Numbered from the stretch's first letter, positions 1 to 9,293 are shown. The stretch: DNA of 64,000 nt from Pedobacter sp. MC2016-24 (GCF_015223055.1 NZ_JADFBX010000014.1:1-64000), one strand, 5' to 3'. Notes: generated by a model from the sequence alone, not told the origin. A program made the numbers and translations.

Positions 1-3
1 GAC

Positions 4-1917
4 CTAAAACAATTGCAGACTTACCGGGGGCTGATTCCCTAATGCATTGTCCGGTTTAGATTTGGCCGGTGCTTTATGTTTAACAATCCATTCCAGGTAA
101 TCAGTTTGTTTGATCGGCTCGTTTAAAAAAGTAGTGGCCAATTGAATCAATGAGATCCGTGAATCGATTCCTTGTCTAAACTTTTGAAGTAAATGTTGGA
201 TTTGCTGTTGTACTTTATTTTTTGGTTTAATCCGGATGTGTCTGTTTACAGGATTTAAAACCAGTGCCGTAATTTCTTTTCTGAAGTACGCATCTGCGGA
301 TGCTATCCTGCTTTGCAGGATCTCCTGGTCTTTAAACCCATGCTGTTTATGCAATTGTCTAACCTGGCTTTGAAATCTGTCGGATAAGCCAATCAGCTCA
401 TTAATAGATTTTTTAAGTTGTGCAAGCAAGGTCTTAAACTCGGGATCATTCCATCTAAGCACATCGGGGTTGGTTGCTATTTTTTCCAATCCAACAGGTA
501 AACTGCTTAGAGAAAAATGGTTCAATACAAGTTGCAGGATAAAAGCTTCCTGTTCAGCCAGTAAGAGGTCATTGAGCGCTTCGGGTTTAGCCGGTTTCAT
601 GTAATTGATCACCTCTGTGTTAGACCTTAAACTTTCTGTACCGATTTTTGATTTCAAAATGAGGCCATCCAGTGTCCTTACCCTACTCAAAGCTACATAT
701 ACCTGACCGGCCACAAACGATTTTCCGGCGTCAATAATAGCGCTGTCAAAAGTTAAACCCTGACTTTTGTGAATGGTTACCGCCCAGGCCAGTTTAATGG
801 GGTATTGTGAAAATTCACCCACCTGTTGTTGTACAATTTCCTGTTCGGGATCGGTTTTGTATTCAAAAGACTGCCATGATGTCTTTTCCAACAGCAAATC
901 GTCTTCATTCGGAAAGGAAATGTAGATTGTGCCATCCTGGATAGACTTTACCCGTCCAATTTTACCGTTGTAAAACTTACGGTTGTCCCCGGTATCATTT
1001 TTAATGAACATGATCTGAGCGCCCGCTTTTAGTTTTAATGTTTGCTCGGCCTGTAAGCCCAGATCTCTAAACTCTCCGCTAACTTCTCCTTCAAAAACAT
1101 ATTCCTCTCCGGCCAGCTCGTTTAGCTTTTCATTGTTAATGGCATTGGCTTCTGCATTGTGCGAGGTAATGATGATCGGATTCAATTCATTGGCTGCACT
1201 AAAGAGCGGGTCGTACCTTTGATTTAACAAAGCCAGGCTTTGCTCAGTAATCTGGTTATTCCTGATGTCGTTCAGGATGTTGATGAACTCAGGTTCCGTT
1301 TGCCGGTATACTGTGGTCAACTCGACCTGCAGCAAAGGGTTTTTACGGATAGCATGTGCATCAAAAAAATAAGGAGATGCATATGCATGGCTTAAAAATG
1401 ACCAGTCTTCTCTTTTCGTTACCGGCGGCAATTGGTATAGATCTCCAATCAGGAGCAATTGTACACCACCAAAAACAAGATTGTTTCGTCTTACTGTCCG
1501 CAGTATGGCGTCGATCACGTCCAGCAGGTCACAGCGTACCATCGATACCTCATCAATGACCAAAAGTTCAAGCTCATGAAACAAGCTTATTTTCTCCCGG
1601 CTATAGCTTAAATCTGAAACCATAGACTGGATGGATAGAATGCCTGCCTGGAGGTTTTCCAGACTGATGTCCCCTGGATAAAAGGATCCTGGAGGAAGCT
1701 GGAAAAACGAGTTGATCGTAGTGCCCTTGGCATTCATGGCCGCAACACCGGTAGGAGCAATCACAGCCATTTTCTTGCTCGTACTTTCTTTAATTTTTTT
1801 GAGCAGCGTAGTTTTACCCGTTCCTGCCTTTCCGGTCAGAAAAATATTTTGATTGGTATAATTGATGAAAGATAAAACCTGGTCAGAAATGTGATTCGAA
1901 GTGCCGCTATTGCTCAT
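4..1917 (-). CDS. Pif1-like superfamily 1 DNA helicase
   Basis: Complete 637-residue ATP-dependent DNA helicase of the Pif1/RecD-like group. The Walker A motif GKAGTGKT is at residues 29-36 and the Walker B segment DEVSM at 122-126. HKSQGLTFD (around 380-390) and YVALSRVRT (around 410) are the UvrD_C_2-type motifs of this family. The last 200 or so residues are helical and not recognised; they may be an accessory DNA-binding region. Pif1-type helicases unwind 5'-3' and resolve G-quadruplexes, forks or R-loops; the cellular role here is inferred. The ATG at 1915-1917 is preceded by a promoter -7 element ending only 4 bases upstream, so the mRNA is probably leaderless. The stop lies at 4-6, so the gene is complete. 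Confidence 0.88.
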   Translation of the reverse strand: MSNSGTSNHISDQVLSFINYTNQNIFLTGKAGTGKTTLLKKIKESTSKKMAVIAPTGVAAMNAKGTTINSFFQLPPGSFYPGDISLENLQAGILSIQSMVSDLSYSREKISLFHELELLVIDEVSMVRCDLLDVIDAILRTVRRNNLVFGGVQLLLIGDLYQLPPVTKREDWSFLSHAYASPYFFDAHAIRKNPLLQVELTTVYRQTEPEFINILNDIRNNQITEQSLALLNQRYDPLFSAANELNPIIITSHNAEANAINNEKLNELAGEEYVFEGEVSGEFRDLGLQAEQTLKLKAGAQIMFIKNDTGDNRKFYNGKIGRVKSIQDGTIYISFPNEDDLLLEKTSWQSFEYKTDPEQEIVQQQVGEFSQYPIKLAWAVTIHKSQGLTFDSAIIDAGKSFVAGQVYVALSRVRTLDGLILKSKIGTESLRSNTEVINYMKPAKPEALNDLLLAEQEAFILQLVLNHFSLSSLPVGLEKIATNPDVLRWNDPEFKTLLAQLKKSINELIGLSDRFQSQVRQLHKQHGFKDQEILQSRIASADAYFRKEITALVLNPVNRHIRIKPKNKVQQQIQHLLQKFRQGIDSRISLIQLATTFLNEPIKQTDYLEWIVKHKAPAKSKPDNALGNQPPVSLQLF

Positions 1918-1921
1918 ATTA

Positions 1922-1929
1922 CAAAATTA
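1922..1929 (-). promoter_or_regulatory. -7 promoter element of the helicase gene
   Basis: Reads TAATTTTG on the minus strand and matches the Bacteroidota -7 consensus TAnnTTTG. Only 4 bases separate it from the helicase ATG, which predicts a transcript starting at or next to the start codon. A TTTG at 1944-1947 (minus) is 14 bp upstream, closer than the usual -33 spacing. Confidence 0.6.
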
Positions 1930-1968
1930 GCTAATTTTTTGAGCAAAGACGGGGTGTTGAAAAATCAT

Positions 1969-3210
1969 TTACCGGTTATAAGGATGTTCGCTGATCCAGT
2001 GGAATTTGCGTTCCATCAATTCGAATTGCTTCCTTTTAAGTATAATCTTCGTTGGGCCATTAAATAGTTCGCCACTTAGCATCAGCTGGTTACTATCCAG
2101 AATTTTGTAATTGAGTTTGTAAATGGTGTTGGGATCATCGTTAAATTTTAGCTCCAGGCTTTTCTTGTTTTCATTTACCTGGTATTTGCACCAGTCACTT
2201 TCTTTATTGCTATACTTTACGATCGCATTGTCGTTATGGTCAAATGCCAGCAACTGCCATTTGTAAGCGTATCGTGCGCCCGGTGTATCCTGGGTTGTAA
2301 AAGACGTGATGTCATAGGCTCCATACAAGCTGAATTTACTGGTTGATTTTCGCTCAAATAAAGCAGTTTTCATAGCCATGATTAAAGGTAACAGAGCATA
2401 GGAGATGATGGCCAGATATTTTAGTACTGTTAGCGTGATCCGAATCCATTTTTTTTCAGTGACCGGGAGGGCGGGCGACTTTAACTGCACCATTTGGCCT
2501 TTAAAAAACAAATTGAACAGGTTGATAATATTTGGTGACAGCATGATCAGGCACATCAGTACCAGGGCTGTACTTAACATTTTAACAGGAACGTCAAAAC
2601 AATAATTGATGGCCATGATATTGATGGTTGTCATCAAGCACAGCAATGCGCCCAGGGTTGCAGTTCTTCTAAAGAATAAAAAGACGGCCATGATTTCGGC
2701 TGTAAACATAAACCACTTGTAGCCTGCTGAGTAACCCAGAAAGGTCCAGGCCAGGCCCATGGGAGAGGAGTCTCCATAAGTTGAAGTGAGGCGGTAAAGC
2801 GAAGGAGCCGGAAACTGACCGTTGTTGAGTTTGGCAATTCCGTAGTTGACTAGTATAAAACCAACGTAAAACCGGAACAATACGATAAGCCATTGAAAAA
2901 GCTGTTCATGGCTTTTTGGTTTGCGGTCTAGCGCCGACCAGATGATGGTTCCCAATACGGAAAGTAATGCTATGCAAAAAAGCAAAACATAGCTGTATGT
3001 CGTATCGCCGCTACCGTTTGGAACCGGGTCAATGGTCTCCCGAATAGCCAGAAACGTATTGCCAAACCAGGGGATAAACCGGTTAAGCAAAGGAAATGTA
3101 AACTGTTGGATATAATATAAAAAAGGAAATGCAAGGTTAAAGAAAAATGCAAACAACAGGCCCAGCAAAAAAATGAATCGGCTAAGGACTAAATAAAGCG
3201 TCTTTTTCAT
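1969..3210 (-). CDS. Polytopic membrane protein, possibly DoxX-like
   Basis: A 413-residue integral membrane protein with about seven or eight hydrophobic segments. These include one at the extreme N-terminus (residues 8-35), one around 78-95, one around 110-125 and a cluster between 160 and 240. A further segment lies near 265-285, followed by a C-terminal soluble domain of about 120 residues rich in beta-type sequence. The core FYVGFILVNYGIAKL resembles DoxX/HTTM-type membrane proteins, but the match is weak and the function is unknown. It lies 51 bp upstream of the helicase on the same strand, but the helicase has its own promoter. The start ATG is at 3208-3210. Confidence 0.6.
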   Translation of the reverse strand: MKKTLYLVLSRFIFLLGLLFAFFFNLAFPFLYYIQQFTFPLLNRFIPWFGNTFLAIRETIDPVPNGSGDTTYSYVLLFCIALLSVLGTIIWSALDRKPKSHEQLFQWLIVLFRFYVGFILVNYGIAKLNNGQFPAPSLYRLTSTYGDSSPMGLAWTFLGYSAGYKWFMFTAEIMAVFLFFRRTATLGALLCLMTTINIMAINYCFDVPVKMLSTALVLMCLIMLSPNIINLFNLFFKGQMVQLKSPALPVTEKKWIRITLTVLKYLAIISYALLPLIMAMKTALFERKSTSKFSLYGAYDITSFTTQDTPGARYAYKWQLLAFDHNDNAIVKYSNKESDWCKYQVNENKKSLELKFNDDPNTIYKLNYKILDSNQLMLSGELFNGPTKIILKRKQFELMERKFHWISEHPYNR

Positions 3211-3303
3211 TGCTGAGTATCTATAGGTTAGTTTATAAAGAAACGGATAAAGAAGAACAATTCCACATTTCTGATTGTTAAAAGATCAACAGACATTTGT
3301 GTT

Positions 3304-3600
3304 ATGGCAAGTTTTAAAGAAATAATCAATTCAGATCGTCCTGTACTGGTCGATTTCTCAGCGGAGTGGTGTGGCCCATGTAAAATGATGGCGCCAATTC
3401 TGCAACAGTTAAAGGGGATGATTGGTGATACAGCAACCGTACTTAAAGTAGATGTGGATAAGAATCCCGATGTCTCCAGGGCTTATAACATCCAGGGAGT
3501 ACCTACATTAATTATTTTCAAAGGTGGAGAAATTAAATGGAGGCAAAGTGGCGTAATCCAGGCCGGACAACTTAAGAACATCATTGATGGCTTTGCCTGA
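3304..3600 (+). CDS. trxA: Thioredoxin
   Basis: A 98-residue cytoplasmic thioredoxin, slightly shorter than the usual 105-110. The active site WCGPCK has cysteines at residues 23 and 26, and the cis-proline loop VPTLIIF follows near residue 65. There is no signal peptide. It would reduce protein disulfides and supply electrons to reductases and peroxiredoxins. The neighbouring convergent gene is a Bcp-type peroxiredoxin, which is a typical thioredoxin client. Both genes end at a shared bidirectional terminator. The small size could also fit a dedicated thioredoxin-family protein rather than the main cellular thioredoxin. Confidence 0.85.
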   Translation: MASFKEIINSDRPVLVDFSAEWCGPCKMMAPILQQLKGMIGDTATVLKVDVDKNPDVSRAYNIQGVPTLIIFKGGEIKWRQSGVIQAGQLKNIIDGFA

Positions 3601-3631
3601 CCCATTTACTAAATGAAATGTTTATCTAATA

Positions 3632-3668
3632 AAAAAGCGGTGTAGGATTTAATTCTACACCGCTTTTT
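3632..3668. terminator. Bidirectional terminator between thioredoxin and bcp
   Basis: Perfect 14-bp stem, AAAAAGCGGTGTAG at 3632-3645 pairing with 3655-3668, with a 9-base loop. The A-run on one side and T-run on the other make it functional in both directions for the convergent genes. Confidence 0.9.
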
Positions 3669-3675
3669 AGCCTCA

Positions 3676-4137
3676 TTATTTCAACAAGTCTAAGACTTGC
3701 GCTGTGGCATTCTTCGTATCCACTTTTTTCACAATGTGGGTAATTATCCCATTTTCATCAATTAAAAAGGTAGTTCGGTTAATACCCATATATTTTTTGC
3801 CATAGTTGTTCTTTTCGCCCCACACGCCATAAGCGGTAACAATTTCCTTTTCGGTATCGGCTAAAAGTGTAAAGGGAAGATTGTGTTTGGTTGCAAATTT
3901 ATGGTGCGATTTCTCATCATCTACACTTACACCCAAAACCACAATACCCTGCGCTATTAAACCCTGGTAATTGTCTCTAAAGCTACATGCCTCTGCTGTA
4001 CAACCTGGGGTATCATCTTTAGGATAAAAATAAAGAACCACTTTTTTTCCATTGAACTGTGCCAAAGATATGGTCTCTCCATGTTGGTCTTTGGCTGTAA
4101 ATTCAGGGGCCTTCTGGCCTTCTTTTAATTCGCTCAT
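3676..4137 (-). CDS. bcp: Thioredoxin-dependent peroxiredoxin (Bcp/PrxQ)
   Basis: A 153-residue thiol peroxidase of the AhpC/TSA fold that reduces H2O2 and organic hydroperoxides in the cytoplasm. The motif DTPGCTAEAC carries the peroxidatic cysteine at residue 46 and the resolving cysteine at 51, the arrangement typical of BCP/PrxQ enzymes. Length is normal for the family. It is the last gene of a tight minus-strand run (FAH hydrolase, M23 peptidase, bcp) with only 8 bp between the peptidase stop and this start. Thioredoxin, its likely reductant, is convergent next door. Confidence 0.93.
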   Translation of the reverse strand: MSELKEGQKAPEFTAKDQHGETISLAQFNGKKVVLYFYPKDDTPGCTAEACSFRDNYQGLIAQGIVVLGVSVDDEKSHHKFATKHNLPFTLLADTEKEIVTAYGVWGEKNNYGKKYMGINRTTFLIDENGIITHIVKKVDTKNATAQVLDLLK

Positions 4138-4145
4138 ATCAAAGA

Positions 4146-5867
4146 TTATTTATAAAAATCAATTGTAAGTGTTTTGCTGTTGTTTTTCACATCGTCTACT
4201 ACCAGTCGCAGTGTATGTTTTCCTGTCGCTGTCTGGCTGGTAAAACTGTGCCATAAAGTTGCAGTTTTGGCGTCAAACTCCATCAACACCCATTTTCCGT
4301 CAATATAGCCATTAAAGCTTTTCAAACCAGATAGGTTGTCACTTATTTTAAAAGTCATTTTACTGAGCCCGGCCATATTTTTACCTGAGGAGATATTGAT
4401 CGGGACAATGCTTGGTGCAATGGTATCAATGGCAATAAAGAAAGTTCCAAAGGTCCGTGGTTTCGCTTTGACGTAACCATTTTCGAAATAACCACCCTGT
4501 GAAGCTCGGTTTGCATTTACTATAATCGCTTTGTCCTTGTATTTTGACAAGCTGGAATCTGCCTTGATCCAAAGCTCAAAGCCAGTATGCAAAGGGGTAA
4601 GCGCATTTTGGATCTGGTGCATGGCTGAGAACGCATTGGATGCAGGTCTCGGTTTTTCTGCATAAGTAAAGTTCAGGTCATTGTATAAATTGCCCGGAGC
4701 GATAATCACTTTGACATTGTTGGTGTTGAATTCATTATTCTGGTTGTAAGGAAATAAAGTTCCTGCTGGCAGGTCTTTGGTTGCAATCGTTGCTTTGCCG
4801 TCGCCTTTTACCTTAAATTCGAGTGTGCTTTGATTGCCTTTTGCGTCTGTAACGGTATACTTTAGCGCATATAGCTTACCGTCCTCAAATTCCAGCCGGC
4901 CATTATTAACCAGGTTAAAATAAATCTGAAGCGGGTTTCCCGGATCAACAAAGCTTTTTTGAATCACCCGTTTGGTATTCATGTAGGCTGGATAATCCAT
5001 GTGGGAATTCACAGCTTTACTGTTGTCGAAACTAAAACGTTCCAAAGCCGAGGTGTATACTGGTTTCCCATCTACTTCAAGCATGATGGAATATACGCCG
5101 TTTGTACCGGAGGCACCATTTCCTCTATCCGTTACAGTGATACCAAAGCCAGCTTCTTCACCCAGATTAATCGTGCTGACCTGATTCAAATGATATTTAC
5201 CATTTGCGCCGAGTACCTGGAAATATTGCTTAGGCGTAAACTCATTGAAAGGTTTCTTATTTAGTCGGTACACATACATGGCATGGATTACCGGCGGAAT
5301 GTTATCCGGGATATCCAGGCCGAAAAGCTGCGGGTTAATGGTTGCTTCCGTTTTACTGTCCCTCACTTCAAAGTGAAGGTGCGGCCCGCCAGAACTTCCC
5401 CGGTTTCCAGACCAGGCGATTAAATCCCCTTTATGAACAGGGATGATACTTGATGTCAGGTATTCATCCAGCTCAAATGTTTTTTTGGCATATTGTGTCT
5501 TTTCAGTATACTGCGCAATTTTAGGATTAAACCGTTGCAAGTGTCCGTAAACCGTGGTATAGCCGTTTGGGTGTACCAGGTAAAGCGCCTGGCCAAAACC
5601 TCCGTTTTGTACACGTATTCTCGAAACATAACCATCTGCGACTGCATAAACCGGGTAACCTTCGCGTTGATTGGTGCGGTAGTCCATGCCTGAGTGGAAG
5701 TGGTTGCCCCTGATTTCTCCAAAAGAACCTGCCAGGGAAGCTGGGGTAATGTCCATTGGTGGGCGAAAGTCGACCAGCGGATATTTGTTGTTGCTAAATA
5801 TTTGCTGGGCAGAGGCTGTAAACGATGTTAAAAAAAGGGAAAGGGCTATGTAGTGTAATCTGATCAT
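4146..5867 (-). CDS. Exported M23-family metallopeptidase
   Basis: A 573-residue exported protein. Residues 1-20 form a signal peptide ending at SASAQ-like sequence (TASAQQ). The LytM/M23 domain occupies about residues 40-185. It shows the zinc motif NHFHSGMDYR and the second motif GPHLHFEVRD, so the ligands look intact and it is probably an active peptidoglycan endopeptidase. The remaining 380 residues are beta-rich, Ig-like in character, and of unknown role. FAH hydrolase lies 5 bp upstream and bcp 8 bp downstream, so the three are probably co-transcribed, though they do not share an obvious pathway. The start is an ATG at 5865-5867. Confidence 0.88.
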   Translation of the reverse strand: MIRLHYIALSLFLTSFTASAQQIFSNNKYPLVDFRPPMDITPASLAGSFGEIRGNHFHSGMDYRTNQREGYPVYAVADGYVSRIRVQNGGFGQALYLVHPNGYTTVYGHLQRFNPKIAQYTEKTQYAKKTFELDEYLTSSIIPVHKGDLIAWSGNRGSSGGPHLHFEVRDSKTEATINPQLFGLDIPDNIPPVIHAMYVYRLNKKPFNEFTPKQYFQVLGANGKYHLNQVSTINLGEEAGFGITVTDRGNGASGTNGVYSIMLEVDGKPVYTSALERFSFDNSKAVNSHMDYPAYMNTKRVIQKSFVDPGNPLQIYFNLVNNGRLEFEDGKLYALKYTVTDAKGNQSTLEFKVKGDGKATIATKDLPAGTLFPYNQNNEFNTNNVKVIIAPGNLYNDLNFTYAEKPRPASNAFSAMHQIQNALTPLHTGFELWIKADSSLSKYKDKAIIVNANRASQGGYFENGYVKAKPRTFGTFFIAIDTIAPSIVPINISSGKNMAGLSKMTFKISDNLSGLKSFNGYIDGKWVLMEFDAKTATLWHSFTSQTATGKHTLRLVVDDVKNNSKTLTIDFYK

Positions 5868-5872
5868 CCGTA

Positions 5873-6484
5873 TTATTTTATATCAAAACTAAGCAATTGT
5901 TGGTCTTCCAGCCAGGCTTCCAGTTTATCACCGGCCTTAACCTGTCCCACACCTTCGGGGGTACCTGTAAAAATCAGATCTCCCTTTTTAAGGGTAATGT
6001 ATTTGGATACAAATGCGATAATCTGTTCAAAAGAAAACAGCATGTTGCGCGTGTTTCCATCCTGCCTGGTTTCACCATTGATCTGCAGTTTAAAATTACT
6101 GCTATACAAATCTTGCAGCTCCGCTTTAGGGATAAAATTACTGACTGCTGCTGAGTGGTCAAATGCTTTGGCCAATTCCCATGGTAAGCCTTTCGACTTG
6201 TGTTCTGCCTGAATGTCACGTGCCGTGAAATCTATCCCCAGTCCAACTTCCTCATAATATTTTGGTGCAAACTTTTCTGAAATGTGCTTTCCTTCTTTAC
6301 AGATTTTCAAGACTACCTCAAGCTCGTAATGGATATCTGAAGAAAAATCAGGGATGTAAAATGCTTTGTTGTCTTTTAGAAGCGCCGTATCTGGTTTTAG
6401 AAATATAACCGGTTTTTCGGGTACTGGATTGTTTAATTCTTTAGCGTGCGCAGCGTAGTTACGTCCGATGGCAATAATCTTCAT
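5873..6484 (-). CDS. Fumarylacetoacetate hydrolase family protein
   Basis: A 203-residue single-domain FAH-fold enzyme. The opening MKIIAIGRNYAAHAKEL and the metal-binding segment YELEVVLKI are characteristic, as is the late motif IFTGTPEGVG. Members hydrolyse or decarboxylate beta-diketo acids such as acylpyruvates or oxaloacetate, and the real substrate cannot be read from sequence. It is the first gene of the FAH-M23-bcp run, 5 bp before the M23 gene. No promoter element was identified in the 60 bp between it and the T9SS protein gene upstream. Confidence 0.88.
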   Translation of the reverse strand: MKIIAIGRNYAAHAKELNNPVPEKPVIFLKPDTALLKDNKAFYIPDFSSDIHYELEVVLKICKEGKHISEKFAPKYYEEVGLGIDFTARDIQAEHKSKGLPWELAKAFDHSAAVSNFIPKAELQDLYSSNFKLQINGETRQDGNTRNMLFSFEQIIAFVSKYITLKKGDLIFTGTPEGVGQVKAGDKLEAWLEDQQLLSFDIK

Positions 6485-6544
6485 ATGGAAATAATATGTT
6501 TAATGGATATGAGCTAACAAGGATTAAGCCAAACCTGGGCAGGC

Positions 6545-7078
6545 TTATAAAACTGAGATTCGCTTCACAATAGTTTCAGAACCAGAAACGATCTTCAGGA
6601 AATAGATTCCACTATTTAAACGGTTTGGAATGCTGTAGTTCTTGGTATGTTCTCCAGCCTGAATGCGTTCATTGGATAAGGTAACGATTTCATTTCCCAA
6701 CAAATCAAGAATTTTAACAGAAAGGTTAGAATCTCTGTCTAAACGTAAAATAATATTGATCTGATCATCAACCGGGTTTGGATAAACCTTTAAAACGGTT
6801 AACAATTTTTCAGGCTTGGTATTGCTGCTAGCCGGGGTTTTCACTCCAGACACTGCTCCAGATACCACATCACTGTACTGAACGTAACCAAAGTTATATT
6901 TTGGCTTGTAAGTAGGTACACTGGCTTTAATCTGCGGAGTTTTGTTTATTCTTTTTGAACGGATACCTGTTGCCGAGGTGTCGGCTTTTTGAGCGAAAAT
7001 AGGAGCGCTGCAGAACACTGAGATGCATAGGATGCAAATAATGTTGTATAGAAGCGCTGTTTTTCGTTTTAGTCTCAT
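6545..7078 (-). CDS. Small exported protein with T9SS type A sorting domain
   Basis: About 177 residues: a signal peptide (MRLKRKTALLYN onward, ending near FAQ), a short low-complexity middle, and a C-terminal domain of about 80 residues. The domain starts at KVYPNPVDDQINI and ends GSETIVKRISVL. It has the type A sorting-domain pattern that sends proteins through the type IX secretion system. The middle carries no recognisable domain, so the mature cargo is tiny and its role unknown. The longer ORF starting at 7093 uses TTG and begins inside the -7 element at 7091-7098, so the ATG at 7076-7078 was chosen. Confidence 0.85.
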   Translation of the reverse strand: MRLKRKTALLYNIICILCISVFCSAPIFAQKADTSATGIRSKRINKTPQIKASVPTYKPKYNFGYVQYSDVVSGAVSGVKTPASSNTKPEKLLTVLKVYPNPVDDQINIILRLDRDSNLSVKILDLLGNEIVTLSNERIQAGEHTKNYSIPNRLNSGIYFLKIVSGSETIVKRISVL

Positions 7079-7090
7079 GCTTGGTACTGC

Positions 7091-7098
7091 CAAAAATA
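7091..7098 (-). promoter_or_regulatory. -7 promoter element of the T9SS-sorted protein gene
   Basis: Reads TATTTTTG on the minus strand (TAnnTTTG), 12 bases from the chosen ATG. A TTTG at 7120-7123 (minus) lies 21 bp further upstream, which is acceptable -33 spacing. Confidence 0.65.
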
Positions 7099-7145
7099 TA
7101 AATAATAAAACAAAAAAATCAAACTATTTGTTTACTAATTGAAGA

Positions 7146-7170
7146 TTTAACAATATTTAACATGTTTAAC
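7146..7170. repeat. Three phased TTTAAC repeats in a divergent promoter region
   Basis: TTTAAC occurs at 7146-7151, 7156-7161 and 7165-7170, about one helical turn apart. It lies between the promoters of the T9SS protein gene and kup. It could be a binding site for a transcription factor, or chance in AT-rich DNA. Confidence 0.35.
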
Positions 7171-7227
7171 CGTTACATACAGTCCGCAATTTTAAATCGT
7201 TCTAATTGTTATTCAAATATTAATGAA

Positions 7228-7256
7228 TTGTATTTTGTTTATTTACTGTACTTTTG
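7228..7256 (+). promoter_or_regulatory. Promoter of kup
   Basis: -33-like TTG at 7228-7230 and -7 element TACTTTTG at 7249-7256, with 18 bp between them. The -7 element lies 20 bases before the kup start codon. Confidence 0.65.
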
Positions 7257-7276
7257 CCGTCTAATTTTATCAAAAA

Positions 7277-9229
7277 GTGTCAAGTCATAAGAATTTTAAC
7301 GCGCTCTCTGCCGGTGGATTATTAGTCAGTTTAGGAATTGTTTATGGTGATATCGGTACATCTCCGCTTTATACCTTAAAAGCTATTTTTAATTCAGTTG
7401 TTAACGGCGGACAAACCGTCACGCCAGATCTGGTACTGGGAGCATTGTCCTGTATCATCTGGACTTTAACGCTTCAAACGACAGTTAAATATGTAGTCAT
7501 TACCCTCAGGGCTGATAATAAAGGCGAGGGGGGAATTTTCTCCTTGTATTCCCTGGTTCGTAAAAGGGCCAAATGGCTGGTTATTCCTGCAGTGGTTGGG
7601 GGCTGTGCCCTGCTGGCTGATGGGATCATTACGCCAAGCATTACGGTTACTTCGGCCATCGAAGGTTTACAACTTAAATTTCCAACCGTAAGTGTCATCC
7701 CTATTGTATTGGCCATCATTACAGGCTTGTTTGTCATCCAACAGTTCGGAACAAACCTGGTAGGTAAGCTCTTTGGTCCGATTATGTTTTTGTGGTTTGC
7801 CGCCCTTGGTATCATCGGAATCTTGTTTGTTGTACAAGACTGGAGCATATTAAAAGCATTGAATCCTTATTATGCTTATAATTTATTGGTGCATAATCCT
7901 ATGGCGCTCCTCATCTTGGGTGGCGTGTTTTTATGTACCACAGGAGCCGAAGCATTGTATTCGGATATGGGACATTGCGGAAGGGACAATATCCGCGTAA
8001 GCTGGGTGTTTGTAAAGTTGATGCTGATCGTAAATTACCTGGGACAGGGCGTTTGGATTTTACACCATGGCAATTACGATACCGGCTTAAACCCTTTCTT
8101 TGAGATCGTACCTGCATCGTACCTGCTCTTTATGGTTGCATTGGCAACAGTAGCAGCAGTAATTGCCAGTCAGGCGATGATCACAGGTTCATTTACCTTA
8201 ATTTCTGAGGCTGTAAGGTTAAACCTTTGGCCTAAAGTACGAATCAACTACCCAAGTAACCAAAAGGGACAAATCTACGTGCCTTCTATCAACTGGATTC
8301 TTTGGGCAGGTTGTATTGCGATAGTACTCATCTTTAAAAATTCAGGTGCGATGGAAGGGGCTTATGGCCTGGCCATCAACTTAACATTTCTTTCTACAAC
8401 CATATTGATTGCCGCTTACATGCGCCGTAAAAAAGTGCCATTGTATGTAATCAGTGTATTTTTTATCATTTATGTAGCCCTGGAAGCTACCTTCCTGGTA
8501 GGTAATATGGCTAAGTTTTTACATGGTGGCTGGGTAACGGTATTGATCGGGTCGGCCTTGTTTACTGTGATGTGGAGCTGGTATGTAGCCAGAAAAATCA
8601 AAAACCGTTTTGTAAAATATGTAGAGATTGAGGATTATTATCAAATCATTAGTGAGCTTAGTGAAGATATCTCTGTTCCAAAATATTCTTCTCAGCTGGT
8701 GTATTTAACCAGTGCCAATTTTAAAACTGAAATTGAGTCGAAAATTATTTATTCCATCATCCAGAAAGAGCCTAAAAGAGCCGATATCTATTGGTTGGTG
8801 CACGTTGATGTGGTAGACGAACCGTATACCCGTGATTATAAAGTTGAATTCTTGATTCCGGGTAAATTGATCCGTATCGATTTTAGATTGGGATTCCGGG
8901 TTGAGCAAAGCGTAAACTTATTGTATAGAAAGGTAATCGAAGACCTGGTTAAAAATGGTGAAGTTGACATCACCAGTCAGTATACTTCATTGAATAAGCA
9001 TAAAATTGCAGGCGACTTTAGATTTGTACTTTTGGAAAAACACCTTTCCAAGTTTTCTAACCTGAGTTTCTACGAAAGATCAATCATGGATTACTACTTC
9101 GTATTGAAACACCTGAGTCTTTCTGAGGAAAGCAGTTTTGGACTGGATTCCAGTTATGTGAATGTAGAGAAGGTGCCATTGATCTTTGTAACACCGGACG
9201 AGATTGAAATGAATAGGTTGCCGGTATAA
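7277..9229 (+). CDS. kup: Kup-type potassium uptake transporter
   Basis: A 650-residue potassium transporter of the KUP/HAK/KT family, driven by proton symport in the inner membrane. The N-terminus contains the family signature GIVYGDIGTSPLYTLK. About twelve hydrophobic helices span residues 15-440, followed by a cytosolic C-terminal domain of about 200 residues, as usual. The start is a GTG at 7277; the AT-rich leader shows no Shine-Dalgarno motif, as is common in Bacteroidota. A clear Bacteroidota promoter precedes it and an intrinsic terminator follows, so it is a single-gene unit. Confidence 0.94.
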   Translation: MSSHKNFNALSAGGLLVSLGIVYGDIGTSPLYTLKAIFNSVVNGGQTVTPDLVLGALSCIIWTLTLQTTVKYVVITLRADNKGEGGIFSLYSLVRKRAKWLVIPAVVGGCALLADGIITPSITVTSAIEGLQLKFPTVSVIPIVLAIITGLFVIQQFGTNLVGKLFGPIMFLWFAALGIIGILFVVQDWSILKALNPYYAYNLLVHNPMALLILGGVFLCTTGAEALYSDMGHCGRDNIRVSWVFVKLMLIVNYLGQGVWILHHGNYDTGLNPFFEIVPASYLLFMVALATVAAVIASQAMITGSFTLISEAVRLNLWPKVRINYPSNQKGQIYVPSINWILWAGCIAIVLIFKNSGAMEGAYGLAINLTFLSTTILIAAYMRRKKVPLYVISVFFIIYVALEATFLVGNMAKFLHGGWVTVLIGSALFTVMWSWYVARKIKNRFVKYVEIEDYYQIISELSEDISVPKYSSQLVYLTSANFKTEIESKIIYSIIQKEPKRADIYWLVHVDVVDEPYTRDYKVEFLIPGKLIRIDFRLGFRVEQSVNLLYRKVIEDLVKNGEVDITSQYTSLNKHKIAGDFRFVLLEKHLSKFSNLSFYERSIMDYYFVLKHLSLSEESSFGLDSSYVNVEKVPLIFVTPDEIEMNRLPV

Positions 9230-9258
9230 TAATACCGCAGGTGATTGTTTTTGAAGCA

Positions 9259-9293
9259 GGGAGGTTAAGCGTGAGGCTGGCCTCCCTTTTTTT
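9259..9293 (+). terminator. Intrinsic terminator after kup
   Basis: Stem GGGAGG (9259-9264) with CCTCCC (9281-9286), followed by seven T residues (9287-9293). It isolates kup from the sigma factor gene downstream. Confidence 0.75.

Noticed and set aside
1356..1559. Open frame on the plus strand inside the helicase gene
   Set aside because: Antisense shadow of a well-supported gene, with no signal, motif or promoter; the same applies to other overlapping frames throughout.
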